46,732 nucleotides of DNA from Schoenoplectus triqueter (Eukaryota > Streptophyta > Magnoliopsida > Poales > Cyperaceae), in assembly GCA_964058805.1 (NCBI GenBank), contig CAXKVV010000649.1, forward strand, positions 1-46,732, in the 5' to 3' direction. The notes under the pieces are model-generated. The model saw only the letters and a list, made by a program, of their open reading frames with translations. It was not told the origin of the DNA and did not search any database. Below are positions 34,037-45,260 of this stretch, one piece after another (within the stretch, counting starts at the first letter, position 1; each line of letters opens with the position of its first letter). Made by a program: the position numbers and the translations under genes.

Positions 34037-34438
34037 AGTTAAACTATTGTGAAACGTTTGCATTTCGAACTCAAGTGCATACCGTTTAAATTTTATCATA
34101 ATACGTCTCAAATTTAAAATTATCATTCTCATTAAATTCTTCATATCAATATTTGGGGATACAAAAATTTGGGATATTTCGAGTTTTCTAAGTATTTGTT
34201 TTGAATTTTTAAAAATCAGCACTAAAATAATAATAAAATATTAAATTAGTGTTGCTGATTTTTAAAAATCCAAAATAAATACTTAAAAAACTCGAAATAC
34301 CCCAAATTTTTGTATCCCCCAATGTTTTGATATGAAAAATTTAATGAGAATGATAATTTTGAATTTTGAACGTGTTACGATAAAATTTGAGCCGTATGCA
34401 CTTGAGCTCGAAATACAAATGTTTTCACAATAGTCTAT
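34037..34438. repeat. Foldback element, family 3
   Basis: Inverted arms: the left starts agttaaactattgtgaaacg and the right ends gttttcacaatagtctatcc. Arms are about 195 bp and carry the shared attaaattcttcatat and ggatacaaaaatttggg modules. It is the element nearest to the promoter of peptide gene B. Confidence 0.8.
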
Positions 34439-34439
34439 C

Positions 34440-34488
<49 letters not shown>

Positions 34489-34492
<4 letters not shown>

Positions 34493-34898
34493 TAAAACTA
34501 ATATGCTCCTAGGAGCACAGAGTCTCTTCGTGATCCTAACTCAAAAAATATATTAAATGATCTCCAAATTTTGAGTTATCACTCTCATTAAATTCTTTAT
34601 ATTGAAATCTTATAGATTACAAAAATTTGGGGTGTTTCAAGTTTCTAAGTCACTCTTTTCATTTTTTTGAAAGAAATGTACAAATATTAAATATTTTATT
34701 ATTATTTTTAGAGTTGATTTTCAAAAATTAAAAAGAGTGACTTAGAAAACTCGAAACGCCACAAATTTTTGTACCCCATAAGATTTCAATATGAAGAATT
34801 TAATGAGAGTGATAAATCAAAATTTGGAGACTATTTGTTATACTTTTTCAGCTAGGATCATGGAGGGGTTCCATGCTTCTATGAGCACGGTAGTTATA

Positions 34899-34902
<4 letters not shown>
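34489..34902. repeat. Foldback element, family 2-like
   Basis: Arms start gagagtaaaactaatatgct and end atgagcacggtagttatact. The inner parts match the family 2 and 3 arms. Flanked by GA and CT runs and then long TA runs on both sides. Confidence 0.7.

Positions 34903-34914
<12 letters not shown>

Positions 34915-34966
<52 letters not shown>
34915..34966. repeat. TA microsatellite between foldback elements
   Basis: An uninterrupted TA run of about 50 bp. Similar runs separate the neighbours at 34443-34475, 35609-35636, 36319-36338, 36751-36769, 37102-37160 and 37557-37589. Confidence 0.95.
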
Positions 34967-34974
34967 TCATATAG

Positions 34975-35365
34975 AGTGAGGCTATGATGCTTCGCGAAAC
35001 ACAAAACCTCCCTGTTTTACGTCCGTATCTCCAATTTAAAAGTTCAAACAATCGATCCAAACCATTAAACATCATTTTCATATTGAAATATCATCGAAGA
35101 TCAAATTTTATATTTTTTTTGTTAATTTTTAAAAGGGTAAAAAATTTACTGATCTAACGATTTCTGCACCATCCAAAACTAGTGATTTTGCACCCATCTA
35201 AAAAATAGCAAAAATTTTCAAAAAAATATAAAATTTGATCTTCAATGAAATTTTAATATGAAGATCATATTCAACAGTTTGGGTCGGCCGTTTGGACTTT
35301 CAAATTAGAGATACGGAAGCGAATCACATGAGATTTTGTGTTTTGCGAAGCACCATAGCCTCACT
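34975..35365. repeat. Foldback element, family 1
   Basis: Left end agtgaggctatgatgcttcg and right end cgaagcaccatagcctcact are inverted copies; arms of about 190 bp. Same family as 1852-2243 and 37161-37555. Confidence 0.85.
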
Positions 35366-35370
35366 ATATA

Positions 35371-35601
35371 CATGAGGTTTTGTGCTTGCAAAGCACAAAA
35401 CCTCATATGCTTCACGTCCGTATCTCTAATTTGAAAGTCCAAACGGCTGATCCAAACGTTGAATATGATCTTCATATTAAAATATCATTGAAGATCAAAT
35501 TTTATATTTTTTTGAAAAATTTTGCTATTTTTTAAATGAGTACAATTTTTGTTGATCTAATCATAGGAACCTTTGTGTTTCACGAAGCACCATAGCCCCA
35601 T

Positions 35602-35606
<5 letters not shown>
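35371..35606. repeat. Truncated foldback element, family 1
   Basis: Contains the left arm (gaggttttgtgcttgcaaag onward) and only the last ~40 bp of the right arm, ending acgaagcaccatagcc. Internal deletion has removed most of the second arm, so it can no longer form the long hairpin. Confidence 0.7.
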
Positions 35607-35637
<31 letters not shown>

Positions 35638-35860
35638 GGAGAGGCTAATGTGAAAATGTTTACATTTCGAGCCCAAGTGCAGATGGCTCAAATTTTATCA
35701 TAACACGTCCGAAATTCAAAATTATCATTCTCATTAAATTCTTTATATCAAAATATTGGGGGATACAAAAATTTGGGGTATTTCGAATTTTCTAAGTATT
35801 TGTTTTAGATTTTTGAAAATCAGCAACAATAATTTAATTTTTTATTATTATTATAGAGAG
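35638..35860. repeat. Half foldback element, family 3
   Basis: The left arm only (ggctaatgtgaaaatgttta ... ttgaaaatcagcaac). The right arm is missing; the next element begins directly at the GA run where it should continue. Confidence 0.65.
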
Positions 35861-35861
35861 A

Positions 35862-36315
35862 GAGAGACTATTTTGAAAACATTCGTATTTCAGTCGATAT
35901 GCAAACGGATCAAAAACTATATTTTAAGATGTAAACAATTTTAATTTATGGTTTTAATTAAATTCTTCATATAAAAACTATGTGGGATACAAAAATTTGG
36001 AGTGTTTTGAGTTTTTTAAGCTACTCTTTTGAATTTTCGAAAAAACAACACAAATATTGAATATTTATTATTATTTTTAGAGCTTATTTTTTCAAAAATT
36101 CAAAAGAGTGTCTTAAATATAATTTTGAAATATAATTTTTAATATTTGTGTTGTTTTTTCGAAAATTCAAAACACTCCAAATTTTTGTATCCCACAAGGT
36201 TTTTATATGAAAAATTTAATGAAAATCATAAATTAAAATTTTAAAATTTTTAAAATATAATTTTTAACCCGTTTTTATATCGACTGAAATGTAAACGTTT
36301 TCATAATAGTCTCTC
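35862..36315. repeat. Foldback element, family 3 variant
   Basis: Arms start gagagactattttgaaaaca and end gttttcataatagtctctc. They carry the shared gggatacaaaaatttggagt module. About 454 bp in total. Confidence 0.8.
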
Positions 36316-36339
36316 ACTATATATATATATATATATATA

Positions 36340-36750
36340 GAGTGGAGATAGCGTGAGCTTAAGCTCACGGAGGCTTCCGTGAGCTTAACTCAAAAAACAT
36401 ATTAAATGATCTTAAAATTTTAATTTATCATTCTCATTAAATTCTTTATATGAAAATCTCATGGGATGCAAAAATTTGGAGCGTTTTGAGCTTTTTAAGT
36501 CGCCGTTTTTAATTTTTGAAAATCAGCTCTAAAAATAATAATAATATATTCAATACTTGAACATCATTTTCAAAAATTAAAAACGGTGACTTAAAAAGCT
36601 CAAAACGCTCCAAATTTTTGTATCCCATGAGATTATCATATAAAGAATTTAATGAGAATGATAAATTAAAATTTTAAGATCATTTAATATGTTTTTTTGA
36701 GTTAAGCTCACGAAAGCCTCCGTGAGCTTAAGCTCACGCTATCTCCACTC
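36340..36750. repeat. Foldback element, family 2, nearly perfect palindrome
   Basis: The outer 30 or so bases on each side (gagtggagatagcgtgagct onward) are identical inverted copies, and the whole 411-bp element is almost self-complementary with a small centre. High arm identity implies recent insertion or conversion. It lies between TA runs. Confidence 0.9.
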
Positions 36751-37010
36751 TATATATATATATATATATGCTAATTAAAATTATTGAGTTCAGCTCGCAG
36801 CCCGTGACTAATTAACTACTAATAATTAAGTACTGAGGTATAACTGCTCAATACATATTATATTTTGAAAACTGCATTTGATTAACCCGTTGAAATACAT
36901 ATTGCAGAAAATTAAATAGGATTGAAGCAGCAATCAAATGTTAATTTGCAACTTTAAATTAATTACTGCGACCTCCAATCTATTATACCGTGAACAATTT
37001 AGTTCTTTTG

Positions 37011-37097
37011 AAAAATTTATTTTGATCAAAATATAAATAATTCAGTTTGTGTTTTCTTATATCCATCTAAATAGTTAGCTTATGTCAATCGATATGA

Positions 37098-37101
<4 letters not shown>
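37011..37101. other. Unit B tail before the next TA run
   Basis: Non-coding AT-rich DNA with no further similarity recognised. Confidence 0.4.
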
Positions 37102-37160
<59 letters not shown>

Positions 37161-37163
<3 letters not shown>

Positions 37164-37553
37164 GCTATGGTGCTTCGTGAAACACAAAACCTCCCATGCT
37201 TCGCGTCCGTATCTCGAATTTGAAAGTTCAAACGACCGATCCAAACCGTTGAACATGATTTTCATATTGAAATATCATTGGAGATCAAATTTTATATTTT
37301 TTTGAAACTTTTGATATTTTTTAAATTGATATAAAATTTGCTGATCTAATGATTTCTGCACCATCCAAAACTAGCGATTTTGTACCCATCTAAAAAATAG
37401 CAAAAAAATTCTAAAAAAATATAAAATTTGATCTCCAAAGATATTTCAATATGAAGATCATGTTCCACGGTTTAGATCGACCATTTGAACTTTCAAATTC
37501 GAAATACATACGTGAAGCACGGAAGATTTTGTGCTTCGCAAAGTACCATAGTC

Positions 37554-37555
<2 letters not shown>
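37161..37555. repeat. Foldback element, family 1
   Basis: Left end gaggctatggtgcttcgtga and right end tgcttcgcaaagtaccatag, inverted copies with arms of about 190 bp, between long TA runs. Short ORFs at 37080-37694 are TA-run (Ile-Tyr) translations joined to the arms. Confidence 0.85.
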
Positions 37556-37593
<38 letters not shown>

Positions 37594-39726
37594 CAATTCA
37601 ATTGATGAATTTTGTACATGTCAATCGACATGTAATTTACTTCTTTTTGTTTTCAAGCGGACTGTGCAGAATTAGAGAACACGGCAGAGCCTAGCTGTCA
37701 TCAGATACCAACAATTAATTGCTTTGATAAGAAGAAGTCAATGTCGTCAACTAATTAATTGATCTTGTTCCGAGTATTCGTGGTACGATTATTAATTATT
37801 TGTTTCCATCAGCATTTCCTGAGAAACAATATCAGCATCCAACACCCGGCACATGAGGCCGTGATTGTAAATTGTATATTAGTTCATTTGCTGGTAGGGT
37901 ATTCTAACATAATAAATCATATCTTTGCAAGCATGGCAGAGCCCTGTGCCCAAATGCTAATGAAGCCCTGTTCGGCTTACTACTAAGTACTAAGAAGCCC
38001 TGTACATAATTATTACAGCTCTATTTGCTGATATGAAATTAGAAATTATGTATTTAATTTTAAGTATGAGCTCAAACTGTGTTGTGATAATCTTTCTGTG
38101 AATCATTACACCATCTATAAAAATTTCTTTCCATTTCTTTATATCTCTGTACCTTTTCCCCTGTGGTTTCTTTTAGCACTCAAATTTCTTATTGAAAAAT
38201 GTCTTCAATCGCAGGTTTTAAACCTGAATGGAGAATTCTTTATGGACCTTTAAAGTTGGGTATCTAAAACTCCGTCTTTATCTCAAAAAATGTCTTCAAG
38301 CTCTCTCCAACATAAATTCTTCCATTGTGGACTGGTTTAATGCCCCTGTTGCCTAAGTTACAATAAAGAAATATCAACTGCTAGTGGTATGGACAGCAAC
38401 CACTCAAATCAAATTTTATATCTTCATTTGTTTCATTTTCAACACCAAAATATGTACCTAATCAATGTGTTTCAGTTATGGTCTTGTATACCAGTCGCAT
38501 TAACACTAATCATATGCTGATGATTATCTATAATATTTAAAACAAAGCTTAATGAACAACAAGTAAACAAAGGTCGTTACATCATTTCCTTTGATGCTCA
38601 CCAGCGAGAGAGAATGTGCCTAAGAAAGAAAACAAGATTAAAACAATGAAAATGGACACTTAAAATAAAGAGGATATATTTGTATGTAAATTAAAATAAT
38701 GGCATGACAAAATAAAAAGCACCGGAAGTGTTTGCCTTCTTGCCTCGAGTATTCTGCTGTTCTATTGTCTTACTGGCCCCATTGCTAAGGCCACAAAACT
38801 AGACATGTATGAGTTAAACTAATGGTTTCCATAATTTTTTGTCAAAAGCAATAGCTCTTTTAATTGTATTTGTACTATTTTCAGTTTTTTAACAACAATA
38901 ATTGGATATTTTGGCATTTCTCATACAGATATTTCAAATAAAATAAGACCCGTGGCATTGACAGACATCCTAGCTCACAGAATTGTTTGAATGTCAAATT
39001 GATTGAAATTAGGTACCTTTATGGGATATAAAGTTGAATATCACATAGATTTGAATACTGATTGCTTCATTACTAAAAAGGTACAATGATGGATATGCAT
39101 GACAACCTATATTGTTCTATACGTCATGGACATAGGCGCGATTTTCTTTAACATGAAACTCTTGAGATAGCCTAAAAAAAAATTGTCTACCACCAATTTG
39201 CATTGTTCAATAAAAAGGTGAATTAAAAGACATAAATTCAAACCTCATTGAGAGAAGTCTTATTATTTTGGTGCCTCTGGGAAAGACTGGTCTTTAAGGT
39301 ACTATAATACTAGATGATGAGAAGATTTCTTACAAAAATAGTGTGCAACAAAAGGACAGTTGAGATCATAAGATAATAAAATTAGAAGTATGAACGTCCT
39401 GATTCTAAATCACACGACAGAAACAGAGTGATCAAAGGAAATGAAAAAGTACCTCAACATTCAAAACATGCAATACTAAGTTTCAGATTTTGTCAACAGA
39501 GATTCTAATTCAGGATGGCCCATCAGGAAAAGCAGCAAACTTACCAGATACCACCTCCCATATCAGAAAAAATAATTAAGAAAATATGTTCATTTTATTC
39601 ATGCCAGAAACATAAATAGTGAAATCGATAATGTTAAGTTCAGATAATTCTCCCATGTCCAAAAGTATTTGCTTTATATTTTGTAACTTGTTTGATATGT
39701 GTTTTTAGATTTTAATATGCCTACAA

Positions 39727-40030
39727 GCAGTGGTGGATCCAAGATTTCATCCAGGGTTAGACATTGGGTTATGGGCGGTCCAAGCAGAGATCAGAGAGAC
39801 TAATCCATTAACAAACTGGTGAACCCGTTAACTGCAGAAAATAGATCCACAACACGATTCAGATCCTAGACTGAATTTTTTCATCCAAAATTTATTATGG
39901 ATCCAATGTTAGGCCTAATTTGAATTCAGAGTTAGACACAATCAGTAAATACTATTAAATTTCTGAAAAATATTAGAGTTAGGGTCAGACAAGTGGCTGA
40001 CCCTAAAGTATTGTAGATCTTCTCGTGTTC
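39727..40030. repeat. Interspersed repeat with CAGTGGTGGATCC end
   Basis: Starts cagtggtggatccaagattt followed by catccagggttagac, a sequence type seen at the ends of many plant repeats (CAGTGGCGGATCC). A related copy starts at 40868. The right limit near tagatcttctcgtg is a guess. Confidence 0.35.
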
Positions 40031-40867
40031 TTTATAATACAATAAACTACATGGAGAAAGTTGTCTGCATTAAGAAATGAAAAAAAAAAATCTGAAATTC
40101 ACTTACAGATTACAGTTGATAGCTTTGAATTTTAAAGAAAAACAAAAAATAACCTCCAAAACAATTTAAGAACCACATTTAATCAATGCAAGGTGGCATC
40201 ATCCAAACAATATGGCAAGTAACCCAACTTTTAATCTCTATATGTTTTGTATTTGTTGTAGAAAAATTAGAAACCAAAGAAACAATTATAAAGAAACGAT
40301 CAAGTACAACCTAACAAGATTAAAAGGTGATCAGGCATTTTCTGCATAAATGAGGTATAACTGTGGAATTATCAGTTGCCACTTGCCAATATTAGGAAAA
40401 AAAATGAGGTGTGCTGTGCAAATATAATAAAACAGTAAAAGAAATTTGGCAAAAAAGAAAGTATAGTGAGGGGAAAAAACACATCTAGAAAATATGTAAA
40501 ATTTTCTAACCTTCTTGATGGATTGAGAGCACATATTGGAAAAAAAAACCACATACACATTACTGAACTGAAAGCAACAAAAACATTACATAATGGAATA
40601 ATCAAATTTAGTATGGTCCTATAATTATCATCTGAAAATAGTTCAAAACCAGGGCATATTACATCTGCTTGGTAAAATAATCCAGCTTGGATATACTGAC
40701 AAAGTGAGGTGCTTTCTGCTGGTGATGCAAATTTAAAAGGACTGCATTAGAATAAAAAAATTCGAACCATCAAGTTGATGTAAATTTGCCATTTTTAAGC
40801 AAATGAAAAATATCATTGTAAATTTCTTAATGTTATCAATCATATTTTTATGGTACATGCCTATTGC

Positions 40868-41712
40868 CAGTAGCGGATTCAGGATTTCATTCAGGGGTAG
40901 GCACAATTACATATAAAAATTAAAAAATATAATTTTTTTTTCTAAAATATTGAATATCACTAAAAAAGCAAGAATACATTGCAATATTATACAACAGACC
41001 ATAATTCAGTAAGAAATTTTAATTAAAAAGATTTCCTAATAAAGCTTAATTATCTGATCGAGTGGGTGGTAATTAATTTTGCTAATAAAATAGTTAAACT
41101 GAAATTAAATGATGTTTTCCCAGAGAGCATGCAGCTATTATTGAGACGAGCATTTTAAATCTTTTAGCATATTCCCCAAAAGTGTTGGTATTTTAGCAAA
41201 AGCATAAGAGGAAGGGGGTGAATCGCCCTTGTCAGAGGGCAAAAGCATAAGAGGACAAAAGCAATAAATTAAACTTTAAGTATAAATTAAAATTTTTTTC
41301 AGGAAAAAAACGAACTGATAAGAAAAGGGCAAAAGCGGAGTGCGTGAATCGCCCTTGCCACTTGCCAGAGCGGTTGAATTGCTTTGCCTGCTAGTCAGAG
41401 AGTCAGAGCGGTGAATCGCCCTTGCCAGAGCCCAAAGAGGTCAGCCGTCTCGCTCGTCAGCACCAGCGGCAACGAATAGCACCTAGGTTAATTATTTTAG
41501 TTTGAGACTTGAGAACGCGCCAGAGCGAGAGACGATAGCTATTCGCTCTGTAGCGATAATTTCTTCGGCCAGCCCATTACACGAGTCAGAGAGCGGGGAG
41601 AGCCCATTCGGAAATTCAAAATTTTAGATGGGCCAAATGTGTATTGCATTATTGATACTGTTTCTCAAAATCTAAGGGGACGTCCCTTGATACATTGTAG
41701 ATCTGTCTCTGT
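40868..41712. repeat. Interspersed repeat with CAGTAGCGGATTC end and GC-rich interior
   Basis: The left end is cagtagcggattcaggattt and the possible right end is gatacattgtagatctgtct. The two are only loosely inverted. The interior 41180-41640 repeats gtgaatcgcccttg(ccagag) several times. Classification is uncertain; hAT-like at best. Confidence 0.35.
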
Positions 41713-42059
41713 CTACAAGCTTGTAATCTCATTGAATTATTAAATAAATTAGAGTGGCGCACCTGCGAGAGGTTATATATTTTGTTGGAACTGGTATCTA
41801 TTACATTTCAAATTATCATTAAACTTAGTTGTAGCATAAGCTAGCAGTTTAGTTGCCATTTGAACATAGTAAGAAAAAAATACATGTATGATATAAAACG
41901 ATGATTTCCTTACTTGATCACTTCAAATATAATTATTCTAATTGATTTCTTAATTAATTAAACCTTGTTAATATTCTTTAATGTTTTGAGGTTATATATA
42001 AACTTTGATAGACTATATGTGACTTTGGAGTATTCCAAAAATATTACATAAGCTGTCAA

Positions 42060-42345
42060 GAGGGCTTGGCGACCACTGATGAGCGGGTGCCAGGGCTAGG
42101 TCGTGGTGTTGCGGTGCGGCTTGGGTCTGGCGATCGATGGTGGAGGGTGTGGCAAGGGCAACTGTACAGAGAAAGGGAGAAAGGGAGAGAGGGAGGCAAG
42201 CAGGAGAATATGGAAGGAGAGGTCGATCTCGGGCCTCTGCTGGCGAGTGAGCAGGGAAGAGGGAGTGCACTAATGGAGACTAGGATCAAAAGGGGAGAAG
42301 AGGGAGGAGTCCCTTCAAGAAGAAGAGGGAAAGGAACTGAATGAG
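42060..42345. other. GC-rich, purine/pyrimidine-asymmetric stretch
   Basis: The plus strand is G/GA-rich (gagaaagggagaaagggaga and onward), the minus strand C/T-rich like a plant 5' leader. Frames on both strands (42013-42344) look compositional: the translations are Arg/Gly/Glu-rich or Pro/Ser-rich. It may be a fragment of a gene 5' end or of a transposon interior. No domain recognised. Confidence 0.25.
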
Positions 42346-42716
42346 CGATAAGAACGAAAAATAAATGCCATGTATAAAAATATACGTAATAAATTGTGTA
42401 ACTTTTAATATAACGGATGTAAACAAAACGAATTCAACAATTCAACAGTATAATTATAGAAACATGAGCATAGACGATCAGATAATTATTTTCTGTGCAA
42501 TCTCCACCGACTGTGATTGTGCAACCAATTGTTGCAACCGTTTTAATATATGTTCTCACCCGTTACACGGATATATTACATGGTCATGCAAATATATGAT
42601 CAAAGTAGAGTAAATAGATGCACCAATCTAAATGCAAATCAATGACCAACAACAAAGTGTCGACGTGGCTCACCTTCAACGCAGTTCTCCCCCCCAAGTT
42701 CGATATATATATATAT
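42346..42716. other. Intergenic, no gene recognised
   Basis: An 82-codon frame (42365-42613) contains several cysteines but no signal peptide or known motif; not called as a gene. Confidence 0.4.
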
Positions 42717-43105
42717 TGAGAAAGGATTCAATTATCATTTTTTTTAGTGCTTATGATGTTTATTTATTTATTTATGTATAAATTTAAAAATGTGAACCGT
42801 TAGATGTATTCTATATCATCTCAATTGTATGTATATGAAAAATAAAAAAATTTTAACTTTATTTGAATAGCCATTAAGTAACGTGTCTAAATTGTAAAAT
42901 TTGGTCCGTTGATTTTATTAACGCTTAATGCCTATATAAATAATATCGAAATGATATAATTTTTTGTATACATATATAAGATGATATTTACAAAATATTT
43001 CTTCAATTAGTTTTGTTATTTAAGAATTTAAATAATAATTATTTGATATTTAATTTTAATGGCACCGATGTGGCACCAAAATGATGGTAATTGAATCCCT
43101 TCTCA
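42717..43105. repeat. MITE with TGAGAAAGGATTCAATTA ends
   Basis: Left end tgagaaaggattcaattatc and right end, reverse-complemented, tgagaagggattcaattacc: terminal inverted repeats of about 22 bp with two mismatches. The 389-bp element sits in TA-rich flanks (tatatata on both sides), has no ORF and an AT-rich centre. Superfamily uncertain because TA flanks hide the duplication. Confidence 0.7.
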
Positions 43106-43880
43106 TATATATTATCCCCTGACAGTTACTCAGTACACCAAAGTTCACGCCCATTTGCTATACAGGAATTTTAGCAGAAAGGTTCTAACATTGATTTTTA
43201 AACACAAAAATAAAAATCATTATGCAATTAAATGGAGGGTTAAAATTGGCGATATTATTTACACCGAAATATTTACTATTGACACACCGAACCAAACTTC
43301 TTATCCATTATGTCTTTCTTAATAAATCTAATTGTATTGCACTATTAGCATCCTAACTACGCTTCTTGGTCTAAAACATAAAATATAGAAGATATTAGAA
43401 AAAACTAAATAGAGACATTACCTAATATATTCAACTTGTGCATCCAATCTGTAATTCTAAACTAAAAATTCATTCAAAAATTAGTAAACTTTTTATGTTG
43501 TGTTTCGCTTTTTCTGATATTTCTGCTGTTTTGTCGCTGAAAATACAAGTCAAGTACTGTAAGATTAATAAGTATCAACAAACATATCAAGGGAAAAAAA
43601 TAATCTAATATATTCGTGTATACCTGCACCAGAGAGCATTGCTCCGAGCTCAATTAATGGTATTATTTCATAGCGTGTGGTGTAGATTTGTGCCATTGAT
43701 CGTGCAATTAAGATTCGTCGGAGGATACAATATATATTAATAATAGATCGATGGATGAAGAAAAACTTGTCATTCATTGGTTTTATTGACTTTAAATGCG
43801 TGTGTTCCTATTCCATATATATTGCATTCTATTTGATGTAAAATCCTGACATTTATAATGAGCTCCCTGACACTTTTAAT

Positions 43881-44211
43881 TAGAGGTGGCAGAAGCCCGA
43901 CCCGAGAAATCCGTCCGACCCGTCCAGATCTGAACCCGATCTGAATCCGACCCGATCTAATTTTTTTAAGAAAATCAAACTGATCCAACCCGATCCGAAC
44001 TCGACCCGACCCGAGATCAAATGGTCTTTAATCCAATCGAAATCTATCAACGATATGAAAAAACACAATATATAAATTGACCCGACCCGACCCGGTCCGA
44101 CCCGACCCTGACCCGACCCGATCCAACCCGATTTCTTCTAAAAAGTCAAACTGACCCGACCCGTCCAACCTGAACCCGAACCCGACCCAAACCGTTCCGA
44201 TTGCCACTCTA
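43881..44211. mobile_element. hAT-type MITE, 331 bp
   Basis: The left end is TAGAGGTGGCAGAAGCCCG and the right end TTGCCACTCTA (reverse complement TAGAGTGGCAA). Both are flanked by CTTTTAAT (43873-43880 and 44212-44219), a perfect 8-bp target duplication. The body is dense in CCCGACCC motifs. Unit A (gacactttataataaattaatcgaacatg, about 21519-21545) shows the empty site. ORFs at 43770-44255 are translations of the repeat. Confidence 0.93.
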
Positions 44212-44785
44212 CTTTTAATCGAACATGACGCTGTAGTGATGCTTGAATACGTCAACCGATTTTCAAAATGTAATCAAATTATTTATGTAATATTGTACAC
44301 CCCACAAAATCTAGCAATTATTTCGTAGTAGTTAGATAATACATGTGAAACCCCATCCAAAATTAATAATAAAAATAATGTTAAATAACAATATAGAAGC
44401 ATTTTTCACAAGAGAAAAGAAAAGAAAGTATATATATAATTTAATAAATGTATTGAATTGGATTTGACAAATTTTTTTAAATTACTACAACACTGATAAA
44501 TGAGTTGGTGGAAATTTGAAATTAACCTGATTGAAAGCTGATAAATGAATTACACAAACAAATTAATTGCTAGTTCTCATAAATTAAATTTTTGAAGCTA
44601 TTAGGATTGGCCACGAAATTAACCAAGATAATAGGCAGAAATTGAATTCGAGAATTTAAAGAACAAAATCGTGAAACACGTTACAGCAAGGACCATACAA
44701 GCTATGGTCAACTTAATAATACAGAAAAGTAGTAACATGAACGTGATCAACTTAATAATACAGAAAACCATCAAGGATTGATTAA

Positions 44786-45109
44786 TTAATGACATTCTGG
44801 GTTACGGTTTAGTCCACCACCACAATGGGTTCCGGTGTATGGCTGGCCTCGCATATTCGGTCCTAATGCCGGTATGTTTGGGATTAGTCCGACCTTCGGG
44901 TTTATACTTGCAAGTAGTGGAAGCACCAATCCTGGCTTGTCTCGGATTAAAAGTGTTCCATTGTTGATGTTAAGGTAGGTACTCGTGCCGGATGAGGTGG
45001 CCGCAACTGCACCGATAACAGATGCAGCAACCAGCAGCTCCAGTAACAGTACTGGTAGTAGTTGTGATGGGAGTGACATTTCAATCCTGGTACCACTGTT
45101 TCCTCCCAT
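44786..45109 (-). CDS. Secreted small-peptide precursor, copy C (107 aa)
   Basis: A single-exon frame from ATG (45107-45109, context aaATGGGAG) to TAA. Signal peptide about 1-37 (leucine-rich core, cleavage near AVAA), NGT sequon at Asn50, and the invariant NNGTLLIRDKPGLVLPLLA middle at about 49-67. The C-terminal region is VGLIPNIPALGPNMRG, followed by QPYTGTHC and NRNPECH. The cysteines (96 and 106) are nine residues apart, two more than in copies A and B. Closest to copy B. In-frame length changes and conserved signal peptide argue for function as a secreted peptide; the receptor, processing site and family are unknown. The copia insertion begins about 300 bp upstream of the start codon. 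Confidence 0.78.
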   Translation of the reverse strand: MGGNSGTRIEMSLPSQLLPVLLLELLVAASVIGAVAATSSGTSTYLNINNGTLLIRDKPGLVLPLLASINPKVGLIPNIPALGPNMRGQPYTGTHCGGGLNRNPECH

Positions 45110-45175
45110 TTCTCTTTCTTTCTTTCTTCCTTCCTCGCAATTCTTGTGTGTCCAACTTAACAGAATCTCTTAATT

Positions 45176-45260
45176 TATTTATAGGGAAAGCATTTGCGGA
45201 TGAGTCCAATATTGCTTTGCTGCTTAATTATGTATCTCTTCATTTGTACAGGGCCACTGT
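45176..45260 (-). promoter_or_regulatory. Core promoter and conserved upstream block of gene C
   Basis: The minus-strand TATA box is TATAAATA (45176-45183), the best consensus of the three. Upstream lies the same conserved block containing ggactcatccgcaaatgc and gcagcaaagcaat. The GAAA-rich 5'UTR is shorter than in genes A and B. Confidence 0.6.

Larger units (their letters stand above)
28095..37010. repeat. Tandem unit B of the secreted-peptide locus
   Basis: Starts with a module (28130-28330, gttccgagt ... cattctaacata) shared with unit C at 37710-37915. Continues with 28843-29143 (matches 43243-43548), 29170-29482, 33060-33245, the gene block 33412-34030 and the upstream module 36772-37010. 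It is swollen by about 3.5 kb of unrelated DNA at 29500-33060 and about 2.7 kb of foldback elements at 34037-36769. Confidence 0.8.
38640..42059. other. Unit C-specific DNA, no gene recognised
   Basis: No supported coding gene. It contains two copies of a GTGGCGGATCC-type repeat end (39727 and 40868) and a GC-richer stretch at 41180-41640 with recurring gaatcgcccttg motifs. Frames at 40331-40605 lack motifs. Confidence 0.4.

Noticed and set aside
34791..37694. ORFs with long Tyr-Ile repeats
   Set aside because: They are translations of TA microsatellites joined to foldback arms.
43770..44255. Gly/Ser/Arg/Asp-rich minus-strand ORFs
   Set aside because: They lie in and beside the CCCGACCC-rich hAT MITE and read its repeat.
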